DNA of 64,000 nt from Xiphydria camelus (GCA_963678675.1 OY783194.1:16439421-16503420); one strand, 5' to 3'; counted from the stretch's first letter, positions 1 to 11,589 are shown. Translations and numbers: made by a program. Notes: generated by a model not told the origin, from the sequence alone.

Positions 1-715
1 TATAAATGAATTCCAATCTAATGTTTATAAATATTTGTAGGGCGATATGAAGCAATATTGACTAAAATTGCTTAAAAATATATAATATATGGATCGACGG
101 TAATGGTATCTTGACAGCTACCGAAACTTTCACAAATCTGAAATTTTTGTGGTAGTTCTTACGAATTCGAGCTTCTTTCCGCTCGTTAGTTTGCTTAATA
201 CAATTTTTGCAATTTATTTCACAAGGTTTGGTGCTTTCTACGATAAAAAAGCACAAAAGCTGTACGAATGACAAACTAAATGATTTTCCACTGAAAAAAT
301 GCTCGCGTTTGATTGCTCAGCAAGTATTCGATTCTCATTGATCAAAAATACATATGGGTCATTCTTTTACAAACTGTACACCAATAATTTAAACTTGACA
401 TCTTAGAATTGTCTGAAAATTTGTTTACAACTTATTTATATCAAATTAATTGACAGGTATTTCGGGATTTTGTTGAAAAAAATGTTTGTTCGAAAATATC
501 CTTATACAGGGTGTCCCAGGACTGATGGTAAAACATGAAATAGTGGATTCTGGAGATAAAAATATGATAATTTTTCCCCATGAACATATGTCCTAAAGTG
601 CACCCCTTCCAAGCTACAAAGTTATCAAAGGAAGATGCATTATCTTGAATTCTGGTTGACAGGAAGTTAATATTAAACCAAAATGATTAAGTTTGGGTTA
701 TTAAAACAAAATTAA
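1..715. other. AT-rich intergenic DNA, no gene seen
   Basis: I see no gene here. From about 508 the sequence reads ACAGGGTGTCCCAGG, an opening of a type common in insect dispersed repeats. I cannot find its matching end. Confidence 0.5.
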
Positions 716-1100
716 ACCAAAATGTTTGACTTGTTATCTTCTTGAGTGTGCTGTACTCAATTCCGAACCAAATAATGAGTGGACAGGGATGGAATTACAG
801 AGGACTTCTGTTTTGTAACTACCATTAATTCCAAAGAGAAAATGAATAAAGATATGACGAAAGTAGAATTACACTTACACACACAATTAACACTTGTTAA
901 ATAACTGATTTTATTTACATTTTTATTACTATTTTTATTTACATTTATTTACATTTTTTCACTGTTTTTATTTACATTTTAGATAGTGTTCATGATTCTT
1001 GTTTCTCACAGTAAATGTTGAAAGTGGCCCTCACCTGCAGCAATAGAGGATTCCATTCTTCGCCTCACACTCAAGAAGATAACAAGTCAAACATTTTGGT
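716..1100. mobile_element. 385-bp TTAA-flanked MITE
   Basis: The ends are ~34-bp inverted repeats (ACCAAAATGTTTGACTTG inward). TTAA lies directly outside both ends, at 712-715 and 1101-1104. A TTAA duplication is known for piggyBac and Kolobok type transposons. There is no coding capacity, so this is a non-autonomous element. The assignment rests on ends and target only. Confidence 0.6.
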
Positions 1101-1283
1101 TTAATAGTTTAAGCCAAGTTTTTTTTAGTAAATAACGTCAGTGTAAGGGTAAATACCGTTTAAAAAATTTCTTATTTTAAGCTACATATAGTAGTGAAGA
1201 AAGTTTCAAGTAGATTTGATCAATTTTAATAGGAGTATGCCAAAATATGATTCACGACCTTACTTTTTGTGGCGGAATACTCA

Positions 1284-1955
1284 CAAGGGAAGTTAGGGAA
1301 CGCGAAAATGCAGAAAATTCCGCCATTCCGTCTGCAAGTAGAGTAGTTCAAGCGTAAGACAAAAATACATTTCATTGGTGCGGAATTCCAGTTTTAGGGG
1401 GTGAAATCATCCCTTGAAAAAAATGCAGATTTTTCTTCTTCACGGAATAACTCCCGAACGGTGAAAGGTAAGGGAAAAAAGTTGAAATAAAAGCTTTATG
1501 GTTTTTTCCGATCTATAAAACTGGAGCAAAAAATTGTGGAAAAAATTTTTTTTAAGTTACCCCCACCACTGACCCATAAAAATGGATTTTTGGATTTCTT
1601 AAGTCTATGTAAAAATACCTCTTAATAACCTCTTTCCATACATCCGCAGTCTATTATGTATCCTTTTTTTTTAAATTTAGGAAATCTCGAACTTTAAGGC
1701 CGTTTTGACTTAAACAGTGAAACGGTCTTATGAAACGATATCTACATTTTTATTTACATACACTTCATACAGTTTTTAATTATTTTAGCAAAACACGTAC
1801 TTACAATTACATGAAGAATGAAATTTATTGAAATGAATCAATGACATGTATTTTTCGAACTACACAAATAAGATATCGTATGAACCTCAATGATAACGTT
1901 GAATGACGCAGGATCTATGTCGACACTGACACCGATAACGTTTTAGCAAACATCC
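1284..1955. repeat. Left long terminal inverted repeat of the Tc5-like element
   Basis: This arm is the reverse complement of 10935-11589 with only scattered differences. It includes the shared stretches around the poly-A run at 1540 and the ATAAGATATCGTATGAACC motif near 1870. Confidence 0.85.
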
Positions 1956-2184
1956 CGGTTTGCGTATTGCAAATATGTTTGGCTCGTGACTATTATCGTT
2001 ACATGTTGATAAGGTATCCCTCTTCCGTTCGTAAAAAATCTTATGTAAACATGTTTTCTTATTAGTATAATATAAATATGGCTGAAAGATGTAGCTTATT
2101 TCCAGTTACATTTACGACTGCAATTAGTTACCATTCTATTGGAAACAGTTATTAATCATTGCTCTAAAGGCTTTTCATTATAAA

Positions 2185-3407
2185 ATGGCGCCGATTAACG
2201 TTTCAAACGTAATAAACATGTTAACGACTACGTTTCAAATTACGGAGTTGGCACAGACCCCTATAACATCAGATGAAATTGAAGTTCATAATCAAATTCG
2301 TGACATTATAAACACTTTTAGAAACGTAGATCTCGTACCATTAATTGAATACGATTACGTATTGGATTTTGCTAATCCATCTGAACCCCATGGAGCACAG
2401 GTTGTGAAGTACGTTACAGTTTCAGCAGAAGATACTTTTGAACCTGCAGAATGCATTGTTGATGACGATGGTGGAAGGGTCGACTTAAGTTATAAGAGAA
2501 AAGCTGTTGAATTTTGGAAAAGCGGAAAAAAGCCCGACGATGACTCACTAGTGTGCAGACAAAATTTCGCAAAGTTAAATCTTTGCCACGGCTATATAGA
2601 TGGGAAGAAAGTGTACAAAAAGGTGGAATGAATGCAGATAAAATTGCATTTATTACGGAATACGTTCTGCAAAGATTTGAAGAAGCTTGTGACAGAAGAT
2701 CTATTATTCACGATATGGATTTAAGATTGTGGGCTCTGAGGGCGAAGGACTTGGTGGACCTTTCCGAATTCAAGACAAGTAAATGGTGGATTTTGAAATT
2801 TAAAAGAGTGCATAGAATCGTGTCTCGTAAAATAACATCATTCAGGACGCAATCTACGTTCCAAGATATTGACAACCTGCAAAATATTGCGAAGACGTTT
2901 GTATCAAACGTAAAATTAAATATACCAACTATTGGATTTGAAGAAATATATAACGCAGACGAGAGTGGCTTCAACCTCGAAGTACATTCAGGGCGAACAT
3001 TGGCAAAATTAGGAGTAAAAACGATAGAAGCAACGGTCCAATCGGTATCATCTACGACACACAGCTATACTAGGCTAGCTTGCCTATCATTTCGGCAAGT
3101 GGACGTCTTGTTTCACCACTGTACATAGTTTTGAAGGAGTCTACAGGAACATTTGGCCCAAGGGTGGAGGAATCTCTATTTCGTCCAGCTAACATTTACA
3201 TTCAAGCTTCCAAATCAGGTAAATTAAGTCTGAACATTTTAAAACTTGGTTCATCCAGGTGTAATTACCGAATACTGGCCATAAAAGCATGCTACTACTC
3301 GACTCATGGACGGGACATTGTTCGAGTCAGCTAGAGACGTTGATCCCACAAGACAAAGAAGTACAGTTTTCAATGATTCCGAAAAAAACGACTGGCATTA
3401 TTGATGT
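2185..3407 (+). pseudogene. Tc5-like transposase, N-terminal and catalytic part (frameshifted)
   Basis: Three overlapping frames read as one transposase. The first (2185 to ~2575) is the N-terminal region. The second (~2575-3080) carries a CENP-B/Tc5-type helix-turn-helix (IIHDMDLRLWALRAK, SKWW, HRIVSRKIT) and then YNADESGF, the first catalytic aspartate region of the DDE_1 fold. The third starts near 3080 (MPIISASGRLVSPLYIVLK). After another shift the reading continues to LLLDSWTGHC near 3300, the second aspartate, and on to TTGIIDV at 3407, where the gene is interrupted. At least three frameshifts make it inactive. In pogo-group enzymes this protein binds the terminal repeats and cuts and pastes the element. 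The remaining C-terminus is at 10046. Confidence 0.85.
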
Positions 3408-3789
3408 GTAAACATCTATTACGGCGGTATGAGGGTAAACCTCGGGAAATGGGACGGAAATGTGAAGCCGAATGTGATTAGTGCGCAGTGATTCGTGCGC
3501 AGCTACTTTAGCGCTTGCGGCCTAGGGTGGTATTACATTTTCTTGTCGATGATGTCGATATAGTAAATCGCTATACAACCTACTAATAGCGCAGCTAGCA
3601 TTGGTGATGCACACAAACCTAGTCACTTTCTCCTAGCTTCCCCACGCGCTCCGTAAACAGCTAGCACTTGTATCTCTGTCTAAATAATCTATATATACCA
3701 TAATACCGTATACCGCACGTCCCGTAAGAAACGCAACAAGCGACATTTTTCTTCGGCAGTATTTGCCGACGGTGTTTGAGTCTTTTATA

Positions 3790-4129
3790 CCGTATGTCCC
3801 ACTCTGTACGGGCCAGTTTGAAGTTACCTTCGGGGAGGCTTGGTCGGTACTTGAGTGATTTAATACCGGAAGAAGTCGAGTCGGTAGTTAGAGTTGGTGT
3901 CAATTCGGGAGATCGAAGCGTCTAACCTCAAAATTATGAATTTGTGAATAATGGTGAGTAATTTCCATTCCATTAAAATCCATAATTTCGAGGTTAGACC
4001 CTTCGATCTCCCGAATTGACACCAACTCTAACTACCGACTCGACTTCTACCGGTATTAAATCACTCAAGTATCGATCAAGCTTCCACGAAGGTAAATTCA
4101 AACTGGCCCGTACAGAGTGGGACATATGG
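3790..4129. mobile_element. Foldback element, family A (CCGTATGTCC ends, TA target)
   Basis: Near-perfect palindrome. The outer ends read CCGTATGTCCCACTCTG and a complement with one change, and TA flanks both sides (3788-3789, 4130-4131). The arms of ~150 bp contain GTCAATTCGGGAGATCGAAG. The loop is short and nothing is coded. Further copies lie at 19317-19552, 23354-23433 and 24673-24939. Confidence 0.75.
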
Positions 4130-4358
4130 TAGGTACCCCGATAGCCAAGCGTGACTTCACCAAAGCGTCACGCGGTGGCGTCACTGAGTGACGTTACTCT
4201 GATGCTACAGTGAGGATCCGGAGTACGAGTTTTTGCCACAACGGAATACTTGATCCTCATTGGTCTGTTCGCCGACGCCTTACGGAATTTTTATTCGCGT
4301 CGGACACCGCCGTATGGTGGCGTTTCGTTCTTCCTAAGATGGCCGTTGTTACGTACCG
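4130..4358. repeat. Degenerate repeat with family-D hairpin arm
   Basis: It contains CACAACGGAATACTTGATCC, the same motif as the hairpins at 40890, 59310 and 60538. It also has GTGGCATCAC-like runs seen in the SINE tails. No gene. Confidence 0.4.
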
Positions 4359-5018
4359 AATGTCAAGATAACCATGTAGCGTAAACAAAGTATTTGTAAA
4401 TACCTAAAAGTAGTTTTAAGAGTGCAAGTGCAATAAACTCAATTCATAAGTGATGAATATCGGTATCGAAGATATCTTGTCAATTCTAGGAGAGTCAAAA
4501 ATGCCGCTAGTGGAAGGGGGGAACGGTATTGAAAGCAGTTTGTATTTTCCTGCGGAATCATAAAGAGAAAGGAAAATGCAGTGAAAATCGTCGCTTCTTG
4601 CATACAATCGTCACATGTAACAAGTGCTCCTCACGAAGTTGAAGTGAACATCTAACTGGTAAACAACAATAAAGAAGTAACGTGCAAGTGCAGCTGGGCC
4701 AGAGGAAGACGCAAACATGTTTTTGCAACGCTTCTGTACATAAATCAGTAGGGCAAATAGTACCATGTGACGATTGTACGCAAGAAGCGATGATTTTCAC
4801 TGCATTTTGGTTTCTCTTTTTGATTCCGCAGGAAAATACAAACCTGCTTTCAATACCGCTTCTCCTTCCACTAGCGGAATTTTTGACTCTCCTAGAATTG
4901 ATAAGATATCTTCGATACCGATATTCATCACTTATGAATTGGGTTTATTGTACTTGCACTTTTAAAACTACTTTTATTTACAAATTCTTTGTTTCTGTTA
5001 CATGGTTATGTTGACATT
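4359..5018. mobile_element. Foldback element with ~250-bp arms
   Basis: The left end AATGTCAAGATAACCATG pairs with the right end to 5018 (CATGGTTATGTTGACATT). The arms extend to about 4615 and 4756 around a unique ~140-bp centre. The open frames in the two arms mirror each other and are not genes. Confidence 0.65.
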
Positions 5019-5308
5019 TATTTTGAACAAGAAAAATCAAATTATTTTACAAAATTTAATAAGAACCTTCGAGAGCAGTCACTAGGTTCGTTCCAACTAA
5101 CACGAGGACTGGTTCTTAACTCGACGGAGTGTGCGCAGTCTGACCCAGCCATTCCAACAAACACAGAACTAGTTCTGGAACGATTCCAAAGAGCGTTCCA
5201 ACTGCGAACTGTAACAGAACTGGTTCTCGAACGGTAATTTCAGTCCCTAGTTCTGAGTTGGAACGATTTTCTAGCACATGCGTAGTAAGGCGCGAGACGC
5301 ACTCTATT

Positions 5309-5578
5309 TGAATCGGTGAGTCCAAGAACAGTACAAATGCATAAATATAGTTTCGAGAAAAAATGAAAAAACATAATAACTTCACAATGAGTTAATGGCC
5401 ATCATTTCAAGCTCTTGAAAACTGTAATGAGGGATGCTAAATACGTGGATTTTCTTATGACTGATAGGAATCGGTTCTTGACAATATATGGAGCTTAGAA
5501 TTTTAAACATTTTGGCTACCTATCTTAACTCAAAACGCCATTTTTTGGACGTATACTGTTCTTGGATTCACCGATTCA
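5309..5578. mobile_element. Short inverted-repeat element
   Basis: TGAATCGGTGAGTCCAAGAA at 5309 and its complement ending at 5578 (one mismatch, GGATTC for GGACTC) enclose ~220 bp. Just before it, 5090-5270 holds clustered GGTTC/GAACC words. No coding signal. Confidence 0.45.
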
Positions 5579-6021
5579 TTTCTATTCGGAGGCATTGAAG
5601 GATATTTTAAAATATGCTAAACTTGCTCTAACAAATATTGTTTACTGGCAAAGATTTAAGTACTAGTACGGAGAAAAAACTGAACTGTTAATTCCGATGA
5701 TAACATTAAAAAGGGTCAAAGGAAATTTTTAGAAATTGCGGGAAAAACATGATGGATAACAGAAAACATTTTTTTATTTGGTAATATAATATGTACATGA
5801 TTCTATTATGTGTATATTATCCTATTCTTTATATAAAATACTGTACGACTTAAGCTATTATATCATAGTATTTTCATTCGCAATTTTTTTCAACTGCTGT
5901 TATAATGAATCTGAATAAAAGGAGATAATTTCCTTGAGAAATCCAGTTAACAAGCTGGTAAAATTAAATAGTATCATATAGAATACATCGTTGGGAATTA
6001 TTAAAATTCTTCATTGTATGG
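5579..6021. other. AT-rich non-coding stretch
   Basis: I see no gene, RNA or clear inverted repeat. It lies downstream (minus strand) of the kinase fragment and may be its 3' flank. Confidence 0.4.
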
Positions 6022-6814
6022 AATGATTTCGTCCTGGCGTAAATTTTATACTTCATGTTCAGGCATTCGTCCTTCATTTTGAAGTGTTCGTTAAATCTGA
6101 AAGAAGCGTACCTATTATCAAAACGATTATCATCAAATAAAATATGAATATTATAAAATGAAAATATCCTGATTACAATCTGATAATAATTAAATAAACT
6201 TACTCCAGAAAATCGAAATCAATATTTGAATGTTCAATCTGTATAAGCGCCCAGCAACCCCGGAAGAAATGAGATAAAGGAGGAAACTTAAAGCTTGGTT
6301 AAAGTTTAGTAACAGTATCTTCGGATACATCTGTGGCTTCATTGTACGTACGAAGATATATTCTAAGCCAAGCCCTTTGCAATGTTTCCTCCGGATACAG
6401 AGAAGTCAGGATTATCTATACCTGAAAAAAGAAATAAGAGATTTTGTATTACTTCTATGCTATAAAAATGATTAGTTTGTGGTAAATGGATAATTTGATT
6501 ACCAGCAAATTCAATAAAATGATTGGATATATCAAAAGCCTCAGTTAAAAGCAGTGTACTCATAGTCAATGAAAGTAACGCTATTTTCTTTTTCATTATA
6601 CAATACATTTCCCAGTAGAAGATCATTGTGAACGTATATTATAGGACTATCAAGTTCTGAAAGAGTTTCCTTTACACGTTCGCTGCGGATCATGTGGCTC
6701 CCACATGAGGGTGTATGTATTTTAAAGCAGGAGCTGCGCGGTCCGCAGCGAATGTGTTAAGTATTGATGTTCCTTTTGAAGCACCACATAAGGTCGGGGA
6801 TTAGCCATTTGAAT
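6022..6814 (-). pseudogene. Ethanolamine kinase (easily shocked-like) gene fragment with introns
   Basis: Read on the minus strand, the 6672-6503 exon gives VHNDLLLGNVLY and FIDYEYTAFN, the Brenner and kinase DFD-type motifs of choline/ethanolamine kinases, then a 2-base loss and EAFDISNHFIEFAG. GT..AG removal of 6502-6422 joins this to GIDNPDFS. After another shift comes YPEETLQRAWLRIYLRTYNE and, past an in-frame stop, HFFRGCWALIQIEHSNIDFD, with a donor GTAAGT at 6203. A last exon starting at 6096 (FNEHFKMKDECLNMK) completes the C-terminus. An upstream exon begins at 6814. Ethanolamine kinase phosphorylates ethanolamine in the cytosol as the first step of the CDP-ethanolamine route. Here it is broken by frameshifts, a stop and the element at 6675-6756. 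N-terminal exons are not found. The introns show it was copied as DNA, not from mRNA. Confidence 0.8.
6675..6756. mobile_element. TTAA-type MITE inside the kinase exon
   Basis: The ends CACGTTCGCTGCGGA and TCCGCAGCGAATGTG are inverted. TTAA follows on the right (6757-6760) and a decayed TTTA lies on the left. It interrupts the ethanolamine-kinase reading frame. The same CA..TTCGCTG ends occur at 18895, 23696 and 44395. Confidence 0.65.
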
Positions 6815-7305
6815 CTGGAAACAGAAGAGTATTGGAATACTTTACACAATTAAAATTAGATATCAAGCATACTCCAATAGCTCACTTCGCGTCTTTTGCA
6901 GTATCCCTGAATCCCTTTGGCATGATCTAAACACATGATGATAAATACATCCCAGATCCAGAAAATGTATATAATACAGGTGGACACGAGAATGCGACCC
7001 CTTCAATCATTCACGCCAATAAACTGAAAATGTAAAACACGAGTCAAGAATGTTTACAGTTGCATTCTGGGACGTTTGTAGGTTAGAGCAGCGCGAAGGC
7101 GATTATCCGTAACTTCTAAATGGTGTCTATTTGAAAAATAGCAATTGAAAGAAAGACTTACGTTTCAACAATTAGTTGAACTCACACATCCGCTTAGGAT
7201 TACCCGTGATTTTCCGCAAAATGTATACAAAAGGTGGAGAAGCCTCCCTGTCTGTCATGTCCGGCTTCTATATTATGACCGGAGTGGAGCAACATCGCGC
7301 TCGAA
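6815..7305. other. Non-coding flank
   Basis: I see no confident gene. The minus strand upstream of 6814 may be kinase intron (polypyrimidine-AG acceptor at 6815-6825). Confidence 0.35.
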
Positions 7306-7653
7306 GAGTCGATGGCTCAATTGGTAGAATGCAAGCATTCCCAATTTCGAAGCATCTCGTAGCCTGAAGATCGCAGGTTCAAGTCCCGGTAGGGTGTGAA
7401 AAAAAAAGCGACACTACTAGGCGGGTGGCAGGCGGCGGCACTGCACGGGCACACAGTAACAAACCTCGGTAAAGTCACTGTGTGCAAAATCCTACTTTAT
7501 CCTTTTGCAAAATCCTACTTTATCCACTTTGTACACTGCGTGATGCCACAGTGGTACCCCAGTGGGCACGCACTAAGACATCACTGTGATGTTTCTCAAA
7601 GTAACCGCGTGGTTCCACAGTGCCACCACTGTGGAGCCACCTGGCTATCGGGG
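7306..7653 (+). mobile_element. tRNA-derived SINE (family with GTGGCACCAC tail)
   Basis: The head has an A-box (TGGCTCAATTGG, ~7313) and a B-box (GGTTCAAGTCC, 7376-7386), but the anticodon arm does not fold normally, so it is not a working tRNA. A body with CCTACTTTATC words and a GC-rich CACTGTGG..CCAC tail follows, ending at CTATCGGGG. Relatives lie at 17433-18358 (minus) and 24337-24670. Confidence 0.75.
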
Positions 7654-7679
7654 AAACAATTAACCGTTCAAGGTAGCCT

Positions 7680-8140
7680 GGCGTGTCCTCGCGGTCGACA
7701 TTCTTGATCCGTGAGTGCGGCGCTCGGGAAAGCGTACAGTTAGCAATGGTACCTTCGACCTTCGGACACGGACTCCGACAGCTCCCAGCGTCATCGGCTG
7801 TTCCACCACTCTCCTCTAATTAGCTAATCAGGGTGGATAGTGTCGCCCAAGCTGTCCCCTCCGAACTATGTAAGACGAAACCAGGAGGCTTCCGGCGTCT
7901 TCTTTTGCCTTCTCTTAATTGTATCAGTCATCAACGCATCTTGTATCACTTGAATATATCCATATCAGTCTTATAGTGAGTGCAGTGTTCAGTTTATTCG
8001 TTACCCGTTTCCGCACATGTGAAGCAGAGTGGTTTAGCGCTCCACAGCCACGACCCGCCATCTACAGACGACCTGGACCGGCTCGGTATGCAACAGCAGT
8101 GAATGGGCATGTTCACGATTTTTTTTTTTTTTTGATCATT
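7680..8140 (+). repeat. Copy of the 58680-59100 dispersed repeat
   Basis: The stretch from TGATCCGTGAGTG to the poly-T at 8120 matches 58674-59100 and partly 54613-54711, over GTTCCACC, ATTAGC, GTGAGTGCAGTGT and GCAGAGTGGTTTAGCGCTCC. The function is unknown. It looks like part of a transposon. Confidence 0.55.
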
Positions 8141-8648
8141 CGTTAATACTATTTGTGCTTATTAATAAGATATTTTTTTTTCTGAGTACTAATTTCTTTT
8201 TTTTTAATGTTTAAAGTTCGACTTCGATTCAAACGAAATCCTTAGTGACGTCACTAAAGCCATTGGCAAGGGGCCAAACCCGGGTTTGTGAATGGTGGAG
8301 AATCTGTTGCCCGACTCTGATTGGTCAGTTAAAATGGCGGTGAAAGTGCGACGCTTTAAAACGAATGCCTTTTTTAACACCTCAAAAATAATGGAAAAAC
8401 ATTTTTTTAATGGCCCATTTTTTACCTACATTACTTTAATTCCCTAATCTTCCGATTCATGCACTTTAAACAGTTGTACAAAAAGTTGTGAATATGCCCA
8501 TTAATCCACTCCGATTGAAGCTGCCAGTAAGTATTATTATTACAGAATTTTACTGTAAATATTAAATGCTGTACTGTGCGATGTTATTAGAGTATGTTTA
8601 GAGTATTTTGAGGTTACGAAATATTGCCACACATGACATATATACATA
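8141..8648. other. AT-rich non-coding stretch
   Basis: Poly-T runs and no long frame. No structure I can name. Confidence 0.4.
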
Positions 8649-8650
8649 TA

Positions 8651-9469
8651 CCGCATGTCCTATGGCCAACCGCGCAGGTGAGCTGCGACCTGAATTCTTG
8701 ACTTCGGCAGTATTTATAGTACAGTTAGAGAGTGGGCTTCAGACAAGTGTGCTGCATAAGAATGAAAAGTGTCGACTGCTCTTCTAATAGCTGTCAATTC
8801 GGGAGAACGAAGCGTTTCGTGTAACCTCAAAATAGTAAAGTTTTGAATTAGTAGTGAATAATTTGTAGAAGTGATGAGAAATAATCATAAATAATCTTCC
8901 GAATTGACAGCCATCGGGAAATCAGACGACGCTTTTCGCTCTTACGCTGCGTTCTTACGAAAAGTGTGAAACGTCTGATCTCCCGATGGCTATCAATTCG
9001 TGAGATCGAAGTCTAAGCTCGAAATCATGAATCTTTGAATAAATGGTAAGTAATGTTCAGAAGTGAGAGTTAACAATCATTCGGGTTTTTTCGATGTCCA
9101 ACCGAATTACACTCCTCATGTATCTGCCTATTTGTTTCAGAAATTGTTTCCGTGCTAGCACCACGCGTGTCTAGGAAGTAGTTTTACGAAGTGGCGTGAG
9201 CGACACCTAAGATGTCAATTCGGAAGATTATTTATGATTATTTCTCATCACTTCTACAAATTATTCACTACTAATTCAAAACTTTACGATTTTGAGGTTA
9301 CATGAAACGCTTTGATCTCCCGAATTGACAGCTATTAGAAGAGCAGTCGACACTTTTCGTTCTTATGCAGCGCACTCGTCTGAAGCCCACTCTAACTGTA
9401 CCATAAATACTGCCGAAGTCAAGAATTCAGGTCGCAGCTCACCTGCACGGTTGGCCATAGGACATGCGG
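8651..9469. mobile_element. Foldback element, family B (CCGCATGTCC ends, TA target)
   Basis: The ends CCGCATGTCCTATGGCCAAC and its complement are flanked by TA (8649-8650, 9470-9471). The outer arms are ~270 bp. The inner part repeats GTCAATTCGGGAGA..CGAAGCGTTT and a second nested hairpin (8890-9000). Its ends and core words resemble family A. Confidence 0.75.
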
Positions 9470-9509
9470 TATATTATACAATTGATTTAATGAATAAAAA
9501 CAGAAAATG

Positions 9510-10042
9510 AGTATGCTAGTACTCGAGACACTAATGTGTAAACATCTAGTGAGCGAGATTGGATAGCCAAAACAAATCGGCTTATGATAGCTAAAAAAAC
9601 AAAACGAGTCTGCTAGTACTCGAGACACTGATATGTAAACATCTAGTGAGCGAGATTTGATAGCTAAAATAAATCGGCTTATGATAGCTAAAAAAAATAA
9701 ATAAGTGAGTCGGAGTAGAGCCGATCGACGAGGAGTTACTCCAACTCACTTACTGTACATGGCGAACACCACTTCCATATAACATTGTTCTGCCAGATAT
9801 TTACACATCAATTAGTCATTCTAACTTGTAATTGATGTGTAAACATCTGGCAGAACAATATTGTATGGAAGTGGCGTTCGCCATGTACAGTAAGTGAGTT
9901 GGAGTAACTCCTCGTCGATTGGCTCTACTCCGACTCACTTATTTATTTCTTTAGCTATCATAAGCCGATTTATTTTAGCTATCAAATCTCGCTCACTAGA
10001 TGTTTACACATCAGTGTCTCGAGTACTAGCAGACTCGTTTTG
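9510..10042. mobile_element. Foldback with a tandemly repeated left arm
   Basis: A palindrome centred near 9818 has arms reaching ~9598 and 10042 (ACGAGTCTGCTAGTACTCGA). The 88 bases before it (9510-9597) are a second copy of the outermost left arm. Its right edge ends exactly at the resumed transposase sequence. Confidence 0.7.
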
Positions 10043-10045
10043 TGT

Positions 10046-10304
10046 TCAACCTTTAGATGTATTTGGATTCCGGATTTGGAAGAATTTCGTTCGAACATTT
10101 TCTGATAATGTACTTCTTCAAGAGAAAGATATTAGTTTGCATTCGCGCAATGAAGTAATTAAATTGCAATCATTAACATACAACCAGCTTTCGTCGCCTA
10201 GATTTAAAAATCTTTTCCGATATGCTTGGTTTAAAAGCGGATATCTAGAAACGCATCCCGGTGAATTTCAAAACCCTGTAGATTTTTGTACTTTAGAAGT
10301 GTAA
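10046..10304 (+). pseudogene. Tc5-like transposase, C-terminal part
   Basis: It reads QPLDVFGFRIWKNFVR onward. This is the block around the third catalytic aspartate of DDE_1 transposases and the C-terminal region after it, ending with a stop at 10304. It continues in frame from TTGIIDV at 3407 once the intervening block is ignored. Only a few bases (TGT) are shared at the two junctions. The long open frame starting at 9894 is an artefact of reading from the foldback into this exon. Confidence 0.85.
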
Positions 10305-10536
10305 AGCACATACCCAGATGTAGTATTTGTGGAGAAGTTGCTTTCATACGCTGTGCATAGTGTGCCGAGTATTTCTGTTTTGAACATTTCTACGAACAAT
10401 ATCACTACTGTACAAATTATAATCCGTAATTTTAGTGTATTTGCCGTTTTCTACCATTACAACTGTTTTAATGTAGAATCCATTAATAAAATATGTACAA
10501 TATAGATACAAATATTTTGTTTATCAGGATTTATTG

Positions 10537-10556
10537 AATGAATGAATGAATGAATT
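10537..10556. repeat. (GAAT)n microsatellite
   Basis: About four and a half tandem GAAT units. Confidence 0.8.
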
Positions 10557-10696
10557 CGTTTATTTATATGTCATAATTTGATTAATGTAACTGCGGATAA
10601 GCTATATGTATGTATATTATAAATATAATAATCATAAAACGTACTTACATAAGATTTTTAACGAATGATGAAGGGATATCTCACCAGCATGCAGTG

Positions 10697-10898
10697 ATAA
10701 GGCCCAGTGCACACATCCGATTTTTAAACCTGCGGTGCCGCTGCAGCGCCAGAATTGCGGCGGCGATACCATGGATAGATTGTGGCACGTCACGAAGGTA
10801 TGTGTGCAGCGCCACATTAATAATTCTATCTATGGTATCGCCGACCGTAATTCCGGCGCCGCAGCGTTTAAAAGTCAGATGTGTACAGCGGGCCTTAT
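10697..10898. mobile_element. MITE with ATAAGGCCC ends
   Basis: ATAAGGCCCAGTGCACACAT and the complement of the right end (ATAAGGCCCGCTGTACACAT) match at most positions. The interior is also self-complementary (GCGGCACCGC). It lies between the transposase C-terminus and the right terminal repeat. No coding. Confidence 0.55.
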
Positions 10899-10934
10899 AG
10901 TCACGAGTCAAACACATTCCTATTATGCAAAACG

Positions 10935-11589
10935 TTATCGGCGTCAATGTCAACATAGATCCTGCGTCATTCAACGTTATCATTGAGGTTCATACGATAT
11001 CTTATTTGTGTAGTTTGAAAAATACATGTCATTGATTCATTTCAATAAGTTTCATTCTTCATGTAATTGTAAGTACGTGTTTTGCTAAAATAATTAAAAA
11101 CTGTATGAAGTGTATGTAAATAAAAATGTAGATATCGTTTCATAAGACCGTTTCACTGTTTAAGTCAAAACGGCCTTAAAGTTCGAGATTTCCTAAATTT
11201 AAAAAAAAGGATACATAATAGACTGCGGATGTATGGAAAGAGGTTATTAAGAGGTATTTTTACATAGACTTAAGAAATCCAAAAATCCATTTTTATGGGT
11301 CAGTGGTGGGGGTAACTTAAAAAAAATTTTTTCCACAATTTTTTTGCTCCAGTTTTATAGATCGGAAAAAACCATAAAACTTTTATTTCAACTTTTTTCC
11401 CTTACCTTTCACCGTTCGGGAGTTATTCCGTGAAGAAGAAAAATCTGCATTTTTTTCAAGGGATGATTTCACCCCTTAAAACTGGAATTCCGCACCAATG
11501 AAATGTATTTTTGTATTACGCTTGAACTACTCTACTTACACATGGAATGGCGGAATTTTCTGAATTTTCGGGTTCCCTAACTTCCCTTG
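10935..11589. repeat. Right long terminal inverted repeat of the Tc5-like element
   Basis: Reverse complement of 1284-1955. It ends CCCTTG at 11589 and is followed by the TCA duplication. Confidence 0.85.

Larger units (their letters stand above)
1284..11589 (+). mobile_element. Tc5-like (pogo/Tigger-related) DNA transposon, 10.3 kb with nested insertions
   Basis: The ends are CAAGGGAAGTTAGGGAAC (from 1284) and its exact complement (to 11589). TCA lies directly outside on both sides (1281-1283, 11590-11592). With the next base the restored target is CTCAG, which fits the CTNAG target and TNA duplication known for nematode Tc4/Tc5. CAAGGGAAG is also, from memory, how Tc5 begins. The terminal inverted repeats run ~660-670 bp per side. 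Inside lies a Tc5/CENP-B-type transposase, split between 3407 and 10046 by ~6.6 kb of later insertions. Without that block the element would be ~3.7 kb, a normal size. Confidence 0.85.

Noticed and set aside
7306..7395. Possible functional tRNA gene
   Set aside because: The A and B boxes are good, but the anticodon stem does not pair, and the same head is followed by a shared SINE body in three places.
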